A DNA stretch of 64,000 nt, taken from Alteromonas aestuariivivens (GTDB lineage Bacteria; Pseudomonadota; Gammaproteobacteria; Enterobacterales; Alteromonadaceae). Within the stretch, counting starts at the first letter, position 1, and the number at the start of each line of letters is the position of its first letter. The notes under the pieces were generated by a model. It saw only the letters and a program-made list of their open reading frames with translations. It had not been told where the DNA came from and did no database searches. Positions 17,780 through 27,250 of this stretch are shown in pieces. The translations under genes and the position numbers were made by a program. The stretch covers positions 248,001 to 312,000 of the forward strand of contig NZ_QRHA01000002.1 in the NCBI RefSeq assembly GCF_003367475.1, read 5' to 3'.

Positions 17780-20371
17780 TTGATATTCGAAGAACGCTCT
17801 AGTGCGGTTGAAGTAGATGGTGACCATAATTTACTGAGGGTTGTTTTTGAAAATGTAATCGCCAAGCCAGACCATATTGCCGCATGTGATTCAAAAAAAT
17901 CCATCACCTATATGCAGCTTTGGCAAAGCTCGCTTGCCTTGGCAAAGGCACTCAAAGGCTGTGGAGTATGTAAAGCCTCATCGGTTGTTGTGTTGTTGGA
18001 TCACAACGCCGACAGTATCACTTCAATGTTGTCCGTGTTTATGTTGGGGGCTGTTTATGTTCCTCTGGACGTGTTCTCCACACAAAAATCACTTCGGGAT
18101 ATTTTAACCAGGCTGTCTCCATCGGCTGTAATTTGCAGCGACAATCATTCTGATCTCATTGCCAGATTAGACATTCCCGTCGTTACTAAGATTGATTATG
18201 CAATATCTTTAGCGGACATCGAGTTACTTGAATACCCGGACGACATAGAGGAGGTTGGGCCCCAGGATCTCTCACATATGTTCTTTACTTCGGGAACGAC
18301 GGGTGTGAGTAAAGGGGTGGTTTCAACGTACGCCGCGCTGCATCAGTACATCGGATCTGCAATGGCTGAATTTGGGTTCAGCCAACAGGACCGGTTTTTG
18401 TCTATTGCCCGGCCTTCTTTCAGCATCAGCCTTTTTGAAATACTGGTACCTGTCGTTGCGGGTGCGGGGGTGCACGTATTGAGCCGGCGGGAAGTTCTGG
18501 ATTTAAGTCTGCTGAGTAAATCCTTAACCAATGTGACTACGGCCCATATTGGGCCAGGGTTGCTGCGCCTGCTTTTGAAGCATCTCGAGAAGATTGGTCA
18601 CGTTAATGGGGAGTACGTAAATCTCAGGCATTTGTCGTCGGGTGGAGATGTCGTCCCTCAGGATTTGCTCACCGAGGCCAGTAAGCTGTTCTCCAACGCC
18701 GAAGTTTTCATTCTGTATGGTTGTACTGAGATTAACTGCATGGGAACTGTCTACAAATTTATTCCCGGAGGTGAAAGCTGGATTGGACGGGTAGGCAAGC
18801 CAATGAAAGGTGTGCAACTGCGATTGCTGGATGATACCGGCGTAGCTGTGGAAAAGGGTGAGGTCGGTTCAGTACACTTTATTTCGGCAGGCTTGGCTAA
18901 ACAGTATTTTCAGGATTCCGTGCTGACGAAACGCAAATTTCACGTAATGCACGGTGGAGAACGTATTTATGATTCCGGAGATTTGGGCCGGATAACGGAG
19001 TCTGGTGATTTGGAGCTTGTAGGGCGTTCGGATTTCCAGGTAAAGGTCCGGGGAATGAGGGTTGAAATTCTCGCCGTTGAAAAGGCCATCCGGGCTTATG
19101 ATTGTGTTGAAGATTGTATGGTAGTAGGGGAGCCTGAAGACAGTGGCGTGGTGAGCCTAAATGCCTATTTGGTGCTTAATAATTCAATGCCCTTTAACCT
19201 GGAAATATTCAGAAACTACTTACGGGCAACATTGAATGACTTCATGATCCCGAACAAAATATACAAAACGCCCAAACTTCCGCTCAATAAAAACTTAAAG
19301 CTAGACAGAAGTAAAGTTCCGGAGCAGGCCGAATTTTTAATACCTTGTCGGAAAAATAGCTCCGGAACGGATGAGAAATCCAAATTATTATCCGAAATCT
19401 GGCAGGAAGTTTTGGGAACCGAAGCTGTAAACAGCGAAGACAGATTTTTTGATGTAGGCGGAGACTCATTAACCGCAGTATCGATGATTGCCAAGATCAT
19501 GGATGTTTATAATGTGACTTTAAGTTTTGATGATTTTATTGAGAACCCTTCATTTCAAGTCTTAGTTGATAAACTGGAAGGCATCCCGGCTCTGAAAGGA
19601 TCCGGCGTTGTTAAACTAAAATCCGGTGATGCTGGTTTGCCACCAGTGATTCTTATTTGTGGGGCGATAATTTACAAAGATCTGGTTGATGCCCTCGATG
19701 TGAAAAATGAAGTTTACGTGATTTATTTAGATGAAGAAGTGGATCTGATTCTTTATGGTGATAAGTCGAATTCCTACCGTAAAGCATCCAAATTTGAATA
19801 TATAGCATCCAGGTACCTGGAAAAAATCGATAATATCAATATTGAAAATGGTTGTTTTTTAGGTGGTCATTCTTTTGGTGGAATATTGGCTCTGGAAATA
19901 GCCTCTACGATTGAGATGAGAGGCGTGCGGGTTTATGGGGTATACCTGTTCGACTCATTGATTCCAAACTATTTCAGCCTGCAAGGTCCGATAAGAAAAA
20001 GTTTGGCGTATTTGAGGAAAAAGCAATTGCTGATCACCTCCATCATTAAAAACAAGATGTTGAAGATAAAAGATTCAAAAATATCCAATAAAGCGTTGCT
20101 TATGGCTCATGTGGATGCGTCTAGCGGATTCAGTTTTCCACAGATTGCTGCAAAAATTGTTTTATTCCGGGCGAAGTCCAGGTGGCTTCTGGACCCCGAT
20201 GTGAAGGATTTGGGGTGGTCTCCGTATTATCCTGAACTCATCGTTAAAGACGTAGACGGTTGTCATATGGGGATCATGGAATCTGATAATGTTCATCAAA
20301 TTGCTGGTGACATTATAAATGACTCGAAATTATATCTCCCGAAAATGAAGGACAGATTATGGGAAACCTGA
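17780..20371 (+). CDS. NRPS-like A-T-TE enzyme (adenylation, carrier, thioesterase; no condensation domain)
   Basis: About 863 residues. The adenylation domain (~15-510) has core motifs FFTSGTTGVSKG (A3), LYGCTE (A5), YDSGDLG (A7), a GRSDFQVKVRG A8 and LPLNKNLKLDR with the A10 lysine. In A4 the usual FDxS reads FSIS, so the Asp that binds the substrate amino group is a Ser. The carrier domain (~530-600) has the phosphopantetheine Ser in VGGDSL. The thioesterase (~615-863) has GGHSFGG, with Ser ~698, Asp ~725 and His ~829 spaced like type I thioesterases. GGGAGG at 17767-17772 is spaced for the TTG at 17780; a TTG at 17774 is too close. Single A-T-TE enzymes such as RalA and XfsA dimerise arylpyruvates; a keto or aryl acid substrate is inferred here. 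The 3' end overlaps the HPPD gene by 13 bp. Confidence 0.88.
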   Translation: MIFEERSSAVEVDGDHNLLRVVFENVIAKPDHIAACDSKKSITYMQLWQSSLALAKALKGCGVCKASSVVVLLDHNADSITSMLSVFMLGAVYVPLDVFSTQKSLRDILTRLSPSAVICSDNHSDLIARLDIPVVTKIDYAISLADIELLEYPDDIEEVGPQDLSHMFFTSGTTGVSKGVVSTYAALHQYIGSAMAEFGFSQQDRFLSIARPSFSISLFEILVPVVAGAGVHVLSRREVLDLSLLSKSLTNVTTAHIGPGLLRLLLKHLEKIGHVNGEYVNLRHLSSGGDVVPQDLLTEASKLFSNAEVFILYGCTEINCMGTVYKFIPGGESWIGRVGKPMKGVQLRLLDDTGVAVEKGEVGSVHFISAGLAKQYFQDSVLTKRKFHVMHGGERIYDSGDLGRITESGDLELVGRSDFQVKVRGMRVEILAVEKAIRAYDCVEDCMVVGEPEDSGVVSLNAYLVLNNSMPFNLEIFRNYLRATLNDFMIPNKIYKTPKLPLNKNLKLDRSKVPEQAEFLIPCRKNSSGTDEKSKLLSEIWQEVLGTEAVNSEDRFFDVGGDSLTAVSMIAKIMDVYNVTLSFDDFIENPSFQVLVDKLEGIPALKGSGVVKLKSGDAGLPPVILICGAIIYKDLVDALDVKNEVYVIYLDEEVDLILYGDKSNSYRKASKFEYIASRYLEKIDNINIENGCFLGGHSFGGILALEIASTIEMRGVRVYGVYLFDSLIPNYFSLQGPIRKSLAYLRKKQLLITSIIKNKMLKIKDSKISNKALLMAHVDASSGFSFPQIAAKIVLFRAKSRWLLDPDVKDLGWSPYYPELIVKDVDGCHMGIMESDNVHQIAGDIINDSKLYLPKMKDRLWET

Positions 20372-21387
20372 CGGAAAAAGTGCATGTTTTGGGATTGTCA
20401 TTTATCGAATTTTCCGGAAGCGAGCCCGAAAAACTTCGTAAAATATTCGACAAAACAGGCCTTAACGAATTCAGCTGGATGGACGACAGCAATGTAACCT
20501 TGCACGTTAACGGTGGTGTGCGCTTTATTTCAAATCCCACTGCCCATCCTCCTCTGCAGCGATTCAGAAATGTTCATGGCAGGGGAGTGAGCGCCATTGC
20601 GTTTATGGTTGACGACTCCGAGCACGCCTTTGCTCTGGCACTAAGGAACGGCGCTGAGCGAGCGGAAAGTGCGTTCTATGGGCTTAGGGCCATCAAAGGG
20701 GTGGGTGAGTCTTTCATTTATTTTATAGATGCTGAAGAGGAACAAGCATTGCTGAAGCGTTTTTCGTTTTTTCAGCAACTCAAAGGCCAGACGAATTATC
20801 TGAAAATAGACCATTTAACTCATAATCTGTTTCCTGGTGGAATTCAAAGATACAAAGATTTTTACAACAGGCTGTTTGGTTTCACGAGTTTGCGAAGCTT
20901 TGATATTAACGGGGCAAAAACAGGCTTAATCAGCGAGGTTGTCGCCAATGAATCGCGGACAGTTATCATTCCGCTAAACGAAACTAAAGATGATAAATCG
21001 CAGATTGCAGAATATTTGCGGGATTACGGCGGTGAAGGAGTTCAGCATATAGCGTTGCTGTCTGCCAACCTGGAGAAGGTTGTTGAGGAATTGTCCGCCG
21101 CAGGCATTGAGTTTCAGGATACGCCGGATACCTATTACGACCTGTTGGATGCCCGCTTGCCCGATCACAAAGAGTCGGTAGAGATTTTGCGTAAGCACCG
21201 CATACTGCTCGATGGAGGGGAAAAGCAGGGCGGGGGTTACCTGCTTCAGATTTTCACTAAAAACAGCATTGGGCCGATCTTTTTTGAGTTCATTCAAAGA
21301 AAAGGTAACGACGGGTTTGGCGAAGGGAATTTTCAGGCTTTGTTCGAGTCCATTGAACTGGATCAGGAGCGCAGGGGCGTTATTTAG
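20359..21387 (+). CDS. hppD: 4-hydroxyphenylpyruvate dioxygenase
   Basis: 342 residues, full length. It is a two-domain vicinal-oxygen-chelate enzyme that converts 4-hydroxyphenylpyruvate and O2 to homogentisate in tyrosine breakdown. The three Fe(II) ligands are visible: His152 (DHLTHN), His230 (GEGVQHIAL) and Glu310 (PIFFEFIQRKG), spaced almost as in the Pseudomonas enzyme. DTYYDLLDARLPDH and the C-terminal DGFGEGNFQALFESIE are the standard signature. Related 4-hydroxymandelate synthase is an alternative, but the C-terminal signature favours HPPD. The usual neighbours (homogentisate dioxygenase, fumarylacetoacetase, tyrosine aminotransferase) are absent; instead it is translationally coupled to the A-T-TE gene. 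Confidence 0.95.
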   Translation: MGNLTEKVHVLGLSFIEFSGSEPEKLRKIFDKTGLNEFSWMDDSNVTLHVNGGVRFISNPTAHPPLQRFRNVHGRGVSAIAFMVDDSEHAFALALRNGAERAESAFYGLRAIKGVGESFIYFIDAEEEQALLKRFSFFQQLKGQTNYLKIDHLTHNLFPGGIQRYKDFYNRLFGFTSLRSFDINGAKTGLISEVVANESRTVIIPLNETKDDKSQIAEYLRDYGGEGVQHIALLSANLEKVVEELSAAGIEFQDTPDTYYDLLDARLPDHKESVEILRKHRILLDGGEKQGGGYLLQIFTKNSIGPIFFEFIQRKGNDGFGEGNFQALFESIELDQERRGVI

Positions 21388-21442
21388 ATTTAGGGCAAGT
21401 GGTATTTAATTTACAATTTAATGCAAATTTCAATTCGGATAA

Positions 21443-21474
21443 AGGTGAGTCAGTCAATCTTGACTGACTCACCT
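21443..21474. terminator. Strong hairpin between convergent genes (likely bidirectional terminator)
   Basis: A perfect 15-bp stem (21443-21457 with 21460-21474, arm AGGTGAGTCAGTCAA) with a 2-base loop lies between the HPPD stop and the convergent GH71-like stop. On the minus strand it is followed by TTTATCC, a short T-rich tail; on the plus strand by CTGTAACT, which is not T-rich. It is best seen as a terminator for the minus-strand gene that may also block read-through from locus A. Confidence 0.7.
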
Positions 21475-21480
21475 CTGTAA

Positions 21481-23583
21481 CTAGAGACTCTGGTTGGCTG
21501 AAGTTACAGTGAAATTATCAACTTTGACAGGCACGTTGAATCTGGCGTTTGATTCAAGTTCAAATTGCAAAGAAGAGATTTCCTGCACTTTGGCTTTTGC
21601 TACAACATTACTGTAACCGACGGAAGTTCCGTCTTCCTTGGTCACTGATATTTCATACTTTTCAGTGTAAGAGTTGGCAGGGTTCACAATTATTCTGATG
21701 TTGTACCATTGATCAGAATTCATGTGGGAATTAGGTATTGCCTGATCACCATTTACAGTGCGGTTTTGCAGTTCACTACTGCTTTTATCGTTATTGCATA
21801 ACTCAATTTCGATACCAGAATTTTTGTCTCCATCGGTTAATTTCGCTACCAACGTTGATCTGCCAATGCAGCGAGACTCTAAGTTAATATCGAAGCTGAT
21901 TACTGTTGCTGAATCAACAGACACCGGAAGAAACTCGTAGGTGAACCCATTTTCCCCTTGTCCTGCAATAAATGTGAGTTGATCTGGTAGGGCATTGCTT
22001 TTTCTTGGAAATGGAGACTGAGAGTTTGCCAGCTCAACAGAACTGCGCCCAGCGCTGTTCGTTTTCCTTGGCCAGCTTAGGTACTGTTGGTTTTGCACTT
22101 CAGCGTGGCGAAGACTGCTCATACCCCAATAAGTAAGGTCCAACACATCCTCTGCATCATGGATATTGATCGACGTTTTACCTACCATCTCCTGAATCAC
22201 TTTATTGTCCCTAAGTATTCTGAATACAGGTCTCCCTTCCTGGAGCGGGATTTTAAAACTTGTCATGCCTGCATCGGCATATTGCTCATAGGTTGTACCA
22301 TCAATTTCTATTGCTAACGTTGCTGGAGTTGTGAGAAATGCCAGCAGTTCAATTTCATTTCTTGGGGCTTCACCATTTACAACATTTACCGAATCGGACT
22401 GAACGTAACCTGACAATGGCGTGTCTGTGCTGTGCTCCCGATAGAAAGCGTACATTGCATCACGCTTTATTTCTGGCTGTTGCTGATTTTTAAACCAATC
22501 AATGTAGTAGGCAGTTAGGTCATAAAAGGCGTATCCAGTTTGTGTACTGGGAGTGATTTGTGTGGATTCAGAGTAATCGTTCCATGTGATAACCTGTACC
22601 CAATCAGCACCGCCGTTTATGGCGCTTTCCCACAGCGTTCTGTAGGCTTCACTATTACCGGCTTCAGTAAAATTAGATCTTTTAGGGCGGGCATCCTGCG
22701 GAGCCACTGGCGCCATCCACCAAACACCTTCGTCGTGGGCCTGGCCAGCATCGTCAAGCAGATTCAATGCGCCGGAAGGAGTTCTCAAGCCCCAGTCAGA
22801 CACGCCAATCACATATTCCTGAAAGGCTTCTGGTTCTTGTTGTTTGAACTGTTGCAGATCTGAAACCCAACCTTGGTAAAGAGGCATAAGAGCGACATTA
22901 ATACCTTCTGCCTTTAGTTGATCGAGAGTTTGTTTCCACCAGGTCGGGCTGAAATTTTCCGCCAAATAAGGTGCTACAACCAATCTCCCATCTTTCAGAC
23001 GAAACGCGGCAGGACTCTTTGATAGTTCTCTGATAGTCGGGATAAACGCTTCCGGTTCTTTGTTGGGATGAAACTGCGCATTCATGTCGGGCATGATCAC
23101 AATTTTGAAGTTGCCTAACTTTTCTGCCGCTTCAACAATCCTCATGGCCCGAGTCCAGGTGCCTCCGGTATTGCTTAGTATATTAACGGTAAAACCATCC
23201 AAACCGATTGCTGCAGCTTGTCTTACTTCGAATTCTGCATCAGCAGTGCCCCATTCAGTACCACTGACGTTGTAAGGTACACGCGCTATCGGGCGTTCTC
23301 TGAGAAGGCCACCCTTATTCAGAAATTTACTGTTTTCGCCATAAGGATTCAGGTAGTGCAGATCATAGTAATCTTCACCAGGGGACATATTGTTCATCAT
23401 CTGTGAATAAGCGGGAAAATAGTGGGCGAACACTAATCTGGACTCTTTTTGTGCTCCGCTTGAATCACTAACAGGGTCAAAGCTCAGGAAGGAAGAAATG
23501 CTGGATTCGGCTGCTGAACTGAAGCTCAGGGGCAGCGTAGAGAATAACGCTGATAGTAAAGTTCTTTTTACTAAACTACACAT
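21481..23583 (-). CDS. Secreted GH71-like glycoside hydrolase with C-terminal lectin-like domain
   Basis: 700 residues with an N-terminal signal peptide (LVKRTLLSALFSTLPLSFSSAA). The main domain (~45-400) has VFAHYFPAYSQ, AAAIGLDGFTVNI and the VITWNDYSES segment seen in GH71 alpha-1,3-glucanases and related GH99-like enzymes. Residues ~520-695 look like a concanavalin-type jelly-roll. GAGG lies 8 nt before the ATG. Placed convergently against locus A, it may trim or release polysaccharide in the periplasm or outside; the alpha-1,3-glucan specificity is family knowledge, not visible here. It is not in the EPS operon strand, so it is separately regulated. Family assignment is by eye and moderately sure. 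Confidence 0.7.
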   Translation of the reverse strand: MCSLVKRTLLSALFSTLPLSFSSAAESSISSFLSFDPVSDSSGAQKESRLVFAHYFPAYSQMMNNMSPGEDYYDLHYLNPYGENSKFLNKGGLLRERPIARVPYNVSGTEWGTADAEFEVRQAAAIGLDGFTVNILSNTGGTWTRAMRIVEAAEKLGNFKIVIMPDMNAQFHPNKEPEAFIPTIRELSKSPAAFRLKDGRLVVAPYLAENFSPTWWKQTLDQLKAEGINVALMPLYQGWVSDLQQFKQQEPEAFQEYVIGVSDWGLRTPSGALNLLDDAGQAHDEGVWWMAPVAPQDARPKRSNFTEAGNSEAYRTLWESAINGGADWVQVITWNDYSESTQITPSTQTGYAFYDLTAYYIDWFKNQQQPEIKRDAMYAFYREHSTDTPLSGYVQSDSVNVVNGEAPRNEIELLAFLTTPATLAIEIDGTTYEQYADAGMTSFKIPLQEGRPVFRILRDNKVIQEMVGKTSINIHDAEDVLDLTYWGMSSLRHAEVQNQQYLSWPRKTNSAGRSSVELANSQSPFPRKSNALPDQLTFIAGQGENGFTYEFLPVSVDSATVISFDINLESRCIGRSTLVAKLTDGDKNSGIEIELCNNDKSSSELQNRTVNGDQAIPNSHMNSDQWYNIRIIVNPANSYTEKYEISVTKEDGTSVGYSNVVAKAKVQEISSLQFELESNARFNVPVKVDNFTVTSANQSL

Positions 23584-23985
23584 ATTAGTAACCTCAAAAG
23601 AATGCGATAACGTATGGTTCTTTATATCTGATGAAAAGAGAGGTCATTAAAGTGCTTTTAAATCGGGTTTTAAATCTCGTTCCGTATACGCGTGTATAAC
23701 TTGGCGTATGTGGGATACCTAACATTCTTCGCATAATCAAAGAGGTATGCTACTGCGAGTCATCGTGAATTTTTCTCACCATGCAGATGTTGTTAGATAT
23801 TCATAATTAACTGAGGCTTTTTGATAGTTATGGATGTTGAGCAAAGCTGTTTGAACGGTGGTTGAAGGTCGTCGACGAAGTGACACTCTGAATTCCAAAC
23901 CACAAATTTGAGGTTGGCAGCCACCGCTTTTTGCTTCCGGGGCTATACTCAGAGCTTACTGGTTTTCAAGGAGCGAGGCAGTGTT
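23584..23985. other. Divergent intergenic region
   Basis: 402 bp between the GH71-like gene and the AsmA-like gene, which point away from each other. It must carry both promoters. An imperfect palindrome around 23684-23697 (TATACGCGTGTATA) is the only structure noted. The frame of the AsmA-like gene is open from a TTG at 23908 but has no ribosome-binding site there. Confidence 0.4.
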
Positions 23986-26121
23986 ATGAGTACCTTTTTC
24001 AAATACATCATACTGGCATTGTTAGCATGCTTGCTTGGTGCTATCGCCTATCTTTGGGTGGCCGATTTTAGTGAGTTAAAGCCATTTATAGAAAAGAAAG
24101 TCAGCGAAGCAACCGGACGGGAGTTTCATATTGACGGTGAGTTTTCACTCAGTGTTCTGCCTACGCCTACTTTAATGGTGGAGAACGTACGTTTGGCAGG
24201 CCCTGAGTGGAGTGAAAAGTCGCAAATGTTGGAAGTAGATAGTCTTTATGCTCAGGTGGGTTTGTGGTCATTGTTGTTTCAACCCATAGAAGTAAATGAC
24301 TTTTCGTTGTCCGGTGTCAATGTTGTGGTCGAAACCAACGCAGATGGTCAGCTTAACTGGCAAATGGGGGAAGCGCAGCCTGAGCCGGATGAACCAGAAG
24401 CGGAGCGCGGCGAGTTTCCGTTAAATGTTCACCGCGCCAGCCTGAACGATATTCGGGTTTCTTATCTTGCCGAGGGCGAACTGAAGCAGGAATTTGTGCT
24501 TTCATCGCTGGATGTGGATGAACAGGAAGATCACAATACAGTATTACTGGCCGCTATGCTGGGCGACATATCGTTGTCAGCAGAAGGAAATGCCAACCGG
24601 GAGATGGCTGCATTTACAGCATTAGCGGGCGATGCTGAGATCAGTTCTGAGCTTCAGTACCCTGATAAGTCTGTTGCATTCAGTCTGAACGTACAGTCCC
24701 TTGCCAGGGTGGGGGAGTTGGTCGAACTGTCTGGTTTACCTGATGAAACACTGGTTTTGAAGGGGGAGCTGGAACTTGACGGTAGCCTTGTCACTTTGAA
24801 ACAGTGGGTTGTCAGCTTAGCTGATGTAGAGGTGCTTCTTGACGGGCAGCTTAATGGTGAGGACAGCACTGTGGCATTGTCTACCCGCATTACCGCAGAT
24901 TCACTGGGCCTGATAGCTCCAGAATTGCCCAAGGTCCGCTTTTCCGCGCAGTCAGAGATAGCCATGGGGCCTGATACTCTGGAGTTAAAGCCATTCAGCC
25001 TGTCGCTCGAAGACAGTAAGCTGAACGGTTTTGCCGTAATACGAAGTGGGGATACTCCCACAATTCAGGTTGAAGCCAGTTCAGAGCTGTTCGACTTATC
25101 ACCCTTGGCGCCTGAATCACAGCAAGGCGAAGTGTCGCAACAGAGCGAATTGCCGAAGGGGGCTGAGCAGAGTGAGGAGGAAGCAGACTCTGAAACGCAA
25201 AATTCTGAGTGGGTATTCGATGAAAAGCCGCTGCCTTTTGAAATGCTGCGAAAATTGGATATGGATATCAAAATTGACATCGCCAGGTTGGTAACGCCCA
25301 ATGCCCAGCTTAATAATGTGGCATTTAGTTCCCGGCTGGATAATGGGGTCCTTGATTTCAAAACCGACTTCGAAGGCCAGTATTCCGGGCAATACCATAC
25401 CCAATTGGGGTTAAACGCCCAATCGGACAATGCCCAGTTCACCCTGGATACCAGTGTTACGGATTTCAAGCTGGCGGCTCTGTCCGGAGCCGACGTGCCC
25501 GAAGATCAAATTCCGCTTACGGCACTTGATATGTCCCTGACTTCGAATGGCTCCTCGCCCAGGCAACTGGCATCAGGGCTCAATGGCAGAGTGGCCTTAA
25601 CACAAGGCGCCGGGAAAGTGAGCAATAAACTAATTGGAAAACTTTCCGGCGATATCCTGGCTCAACTTTTCAGTGCATTAAATCCCTTTGCCGAGGAAGA
25701 GGAATTTACCAATTGGGAGTGCAGTGTTTTTGCGCTGGATTTTGAAGCGGGGGTGGGGGAGATCAGTGGATTTTTGTTTCAAAGCGAGAAGTTGATGGTT
25801 GTTGGCGGAGGCGAACTGGATCTTAATGATGAAAGCATTGATATTGAGTTCAACACCAAACCCAGGAAAGGGGTTGGAGTTAGTGCAGATATGTTCGTTA
25901 CACCTTTTGTGAAACTGTCAGGGTCCCTATCAGAGCCCAGTGTTGGCCTGAATCAGAAAGGCGTGCTCCTTAGTGGAGGAGCTGCGATTCTGACCGGTGG
26001 CCTGTCGTTTCTTTATACCGGGCTGATGGACCGTGCAACCGCTGAAGGCGGGCGTTGTGAAGAGGCGATGCAGGGGTTGCACACTCCTCCTGGGCAGGAA
26101 CAAATTCAAAGCAACGAATAA
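23986..26121 (+). CDS. AsmA-family protein
   Basis: 711 residues: one N-terminal membrane helix (YIILALLACLLGAIAYLWV), then the AsmA signature LKPFIEKKVSEATGREFHID and PTLMVENVRLAGPEW, followed by a long beta-rich periplasmic body with a low-complexity acidic linker near 380-400 (EEADSETQN). AsmA-like proteins are anchored in the inner membrane and reach across the periplasm; the family is linked to phospholipid transport and outer-membrane integrity. The ATG at 23986 has GAGG 8 nt upstream; the frame extends to 23908 without support. It converges with the sulfotransferase gene, 33 bp apart. Confidence 0.9.
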   Translation: MSTFFKYIILALLACLLGAIAYLWVADFSELKPFIEKKVSEATGREFHIDGEFSLSVLPTPTLMVENVRLAGPEWSEKSQMLEVDSLYAQVGLWSLLFQPIEVNDFSLSGVNVVVETNADGQLNWQMGEAQPEPDEPEAERGEFPLNVHRASLNDIRVSYLAEGELKQEFVLSSLDVDEQEDHNTVLLAAMLGDISLSAEGNANREMAAFTALAGDAEISSELQYPDKSVAFSLNVQSLARVGELVELSGLPDETLVLKGELELDGSLVTLKQWVVSLADVEVLLDGQLNGEDSTVALSTRITADSLGLIAPELPKVRFSAQSEIAMGPDTLELKPFSLSLEDSKLNGFAVIRSGDTPTIQVEASSELFDLSPLAPESQQGEVSQQSELPKGAEQSEEEADSETQNSEWVFDEKPLPFEMLRKLDMDIKIDIARLVTPNAQLNNVAFSSRLDNGVLDFKTDFEGQYSGQYHTQLGLNAQSDNAQFTLDTSVTDFKLAALSGADVPEDQIPLTALDMSLTSNGSSPRQLASGLNGRVALTQGAGKVSNKLIGKLSGDILAQLFSALNPFAEEEEFTNWECSVFALDFEAGVGEISGFLFQSEKLMVVGGGELDLNDESIDIEFNTKPRKGVGVSADMFVTPFVKLSGSLSEPSVGLNQKGVLLSGGAAILTGGLSFLYTGLMDRATAEGGRCEEAMQGLHTPPGQEQIQSNE

Positions 26122-26154
26122 AGGTGGCAATCTGCCAGCCAATTTTTGGTTCGG

Positions 26155-27000
26155 CTAGCGTGGTGAGGCAGAAAAACCGGGAGTCGCTGTGCGAAGTTTG
26201 GCGACTCCTTTTAACCAGTCACTGCAATCCCAGCCCAGTGACTTCTCGAGCAAATGAATATCAGGGGCATAAAGGTGCGCCAGATACTCCCGCTCTCTGT
26301 CGGTGATATTGGACTGATAAGGCCTGGAATGCACATTTTTAACCTGTGCCGTTACTTGCGGTGTGATGCCAAGGAAATCACTCACTAACGACAGGGTTTG
26401 ATTGGGGGATTCACGCAAATCTTCGTTTTTTATTACCAGCACCTGTTGTTTTGGGAAATACCGCCATAAATGTTGTATTTGTTGAGCGTAAAAGCCTCGG
26501 TCTACATAGGAATAAATTCGGTGTTGACGCGGCTGGGCCTCAGCGCAACGTTCTTTTTCCCGGGTGATCGCTTCCCAGAAAGGCAGGGATTCGCGTTTAC
26601 GGGCGCATTCCATATTCCAGTGAGAATACGCCCTGTCAATTGGGTTTCGAAGTACTATCAATAGCTTCATGTCGGGGTTGTAGCGCTGTATGCGTTTGGC
26701 TGCCGGGGCCCAATACATATAAATGGGGGTGGATTCACCTAAAATCATATGACCTGGCTTTGGGCTGAACCAGCTGTGATATCTGGCGTAATTTGGGCGC
26801 CCGTGGCAAAACCATGCGTCGCGATCAAAAAAATGAAGTTCTTTTTTTGCAGCCATGCAAATTTGCGGATGCTCTCTCAGATAAGCATCGAGGGCCGAAG
26901 TCCCGCCTTTTTGTGTGCCGGCGATTACAAAATTGACGGTGTAGGGGAAGGGAAGAAATTCCTTTAGCTTACGTTTCACATGCCAAAGCAGTCTGGCCAT
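26155..27000 (-). CDS. PAPS-dependent sulfotransferase
   Basis: 281 residues, single sulfotransferase domain like the heparan-sulfate N-sulfotransferase group. The 5'-phosphosulfate loop is FVIAGTQKGGTSALDAYL, a KELHFFDRD segment follows, and the 3'-phosphate motif is LIVLRNPIDRAYSHWNME. It moves sulfate from PAPS to a hydroxyl or amino group of an acceptor, likely a carbohydrate. The frame extends to an ATG at 27054, but AGGAGGT lies 8 nt before the ATG at 27000, fixing this start. It stands alone, opposite the AsmA-like gene. Two other sulfotransferases are in locus B. Confidence 0.9.
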   Translation of the reverse strand: MARLLWHVKRKLKEFLPFPYTVNFVIAGTQKGGTSALDAYLREHPQICMAAKKELHFFDRDAWFCHGRPNYARYHSWFSPKPGHMILGESTPIYMYWAPAAKRIQRYNPDMKLLIVLRNPIDRAYSHWNMECARKRESLPFWEAITREKERCAEAQPRQHRIYSYVDRGFYAQQIQHLWRYFPKQQVLVIKNEDLRESPNQTLSLVSDFLGITPQVTAQVKNVHSRPYQSNITDREREYLAHLYAPDIHLLEKSLGWDCSDWLKGVAKLRTATPGFSASPR

Positions 27001-27250
27001 TAGGCGGGACCTCCTGAGTTTGAATGGGCTGGCATAATTTGCGCTAACGTCCATTTGGCGCCGAGGTGGGGTTTATTCAGTGTAGTCTTTGTTGTTTGAG
27101 TTTGCACACAGGGCGGCTCAAACTTTGGGTGTATGAGCGAAGATGGCTTCCTGAGTCCAAAAAATTGAATCTTTTTGCACAGCTGACTTGCGTAATTGCA
27201 GGATCCTACATAGCGTTAAAGTACCCGTTGGAATCAAAAACCGCCCCACA

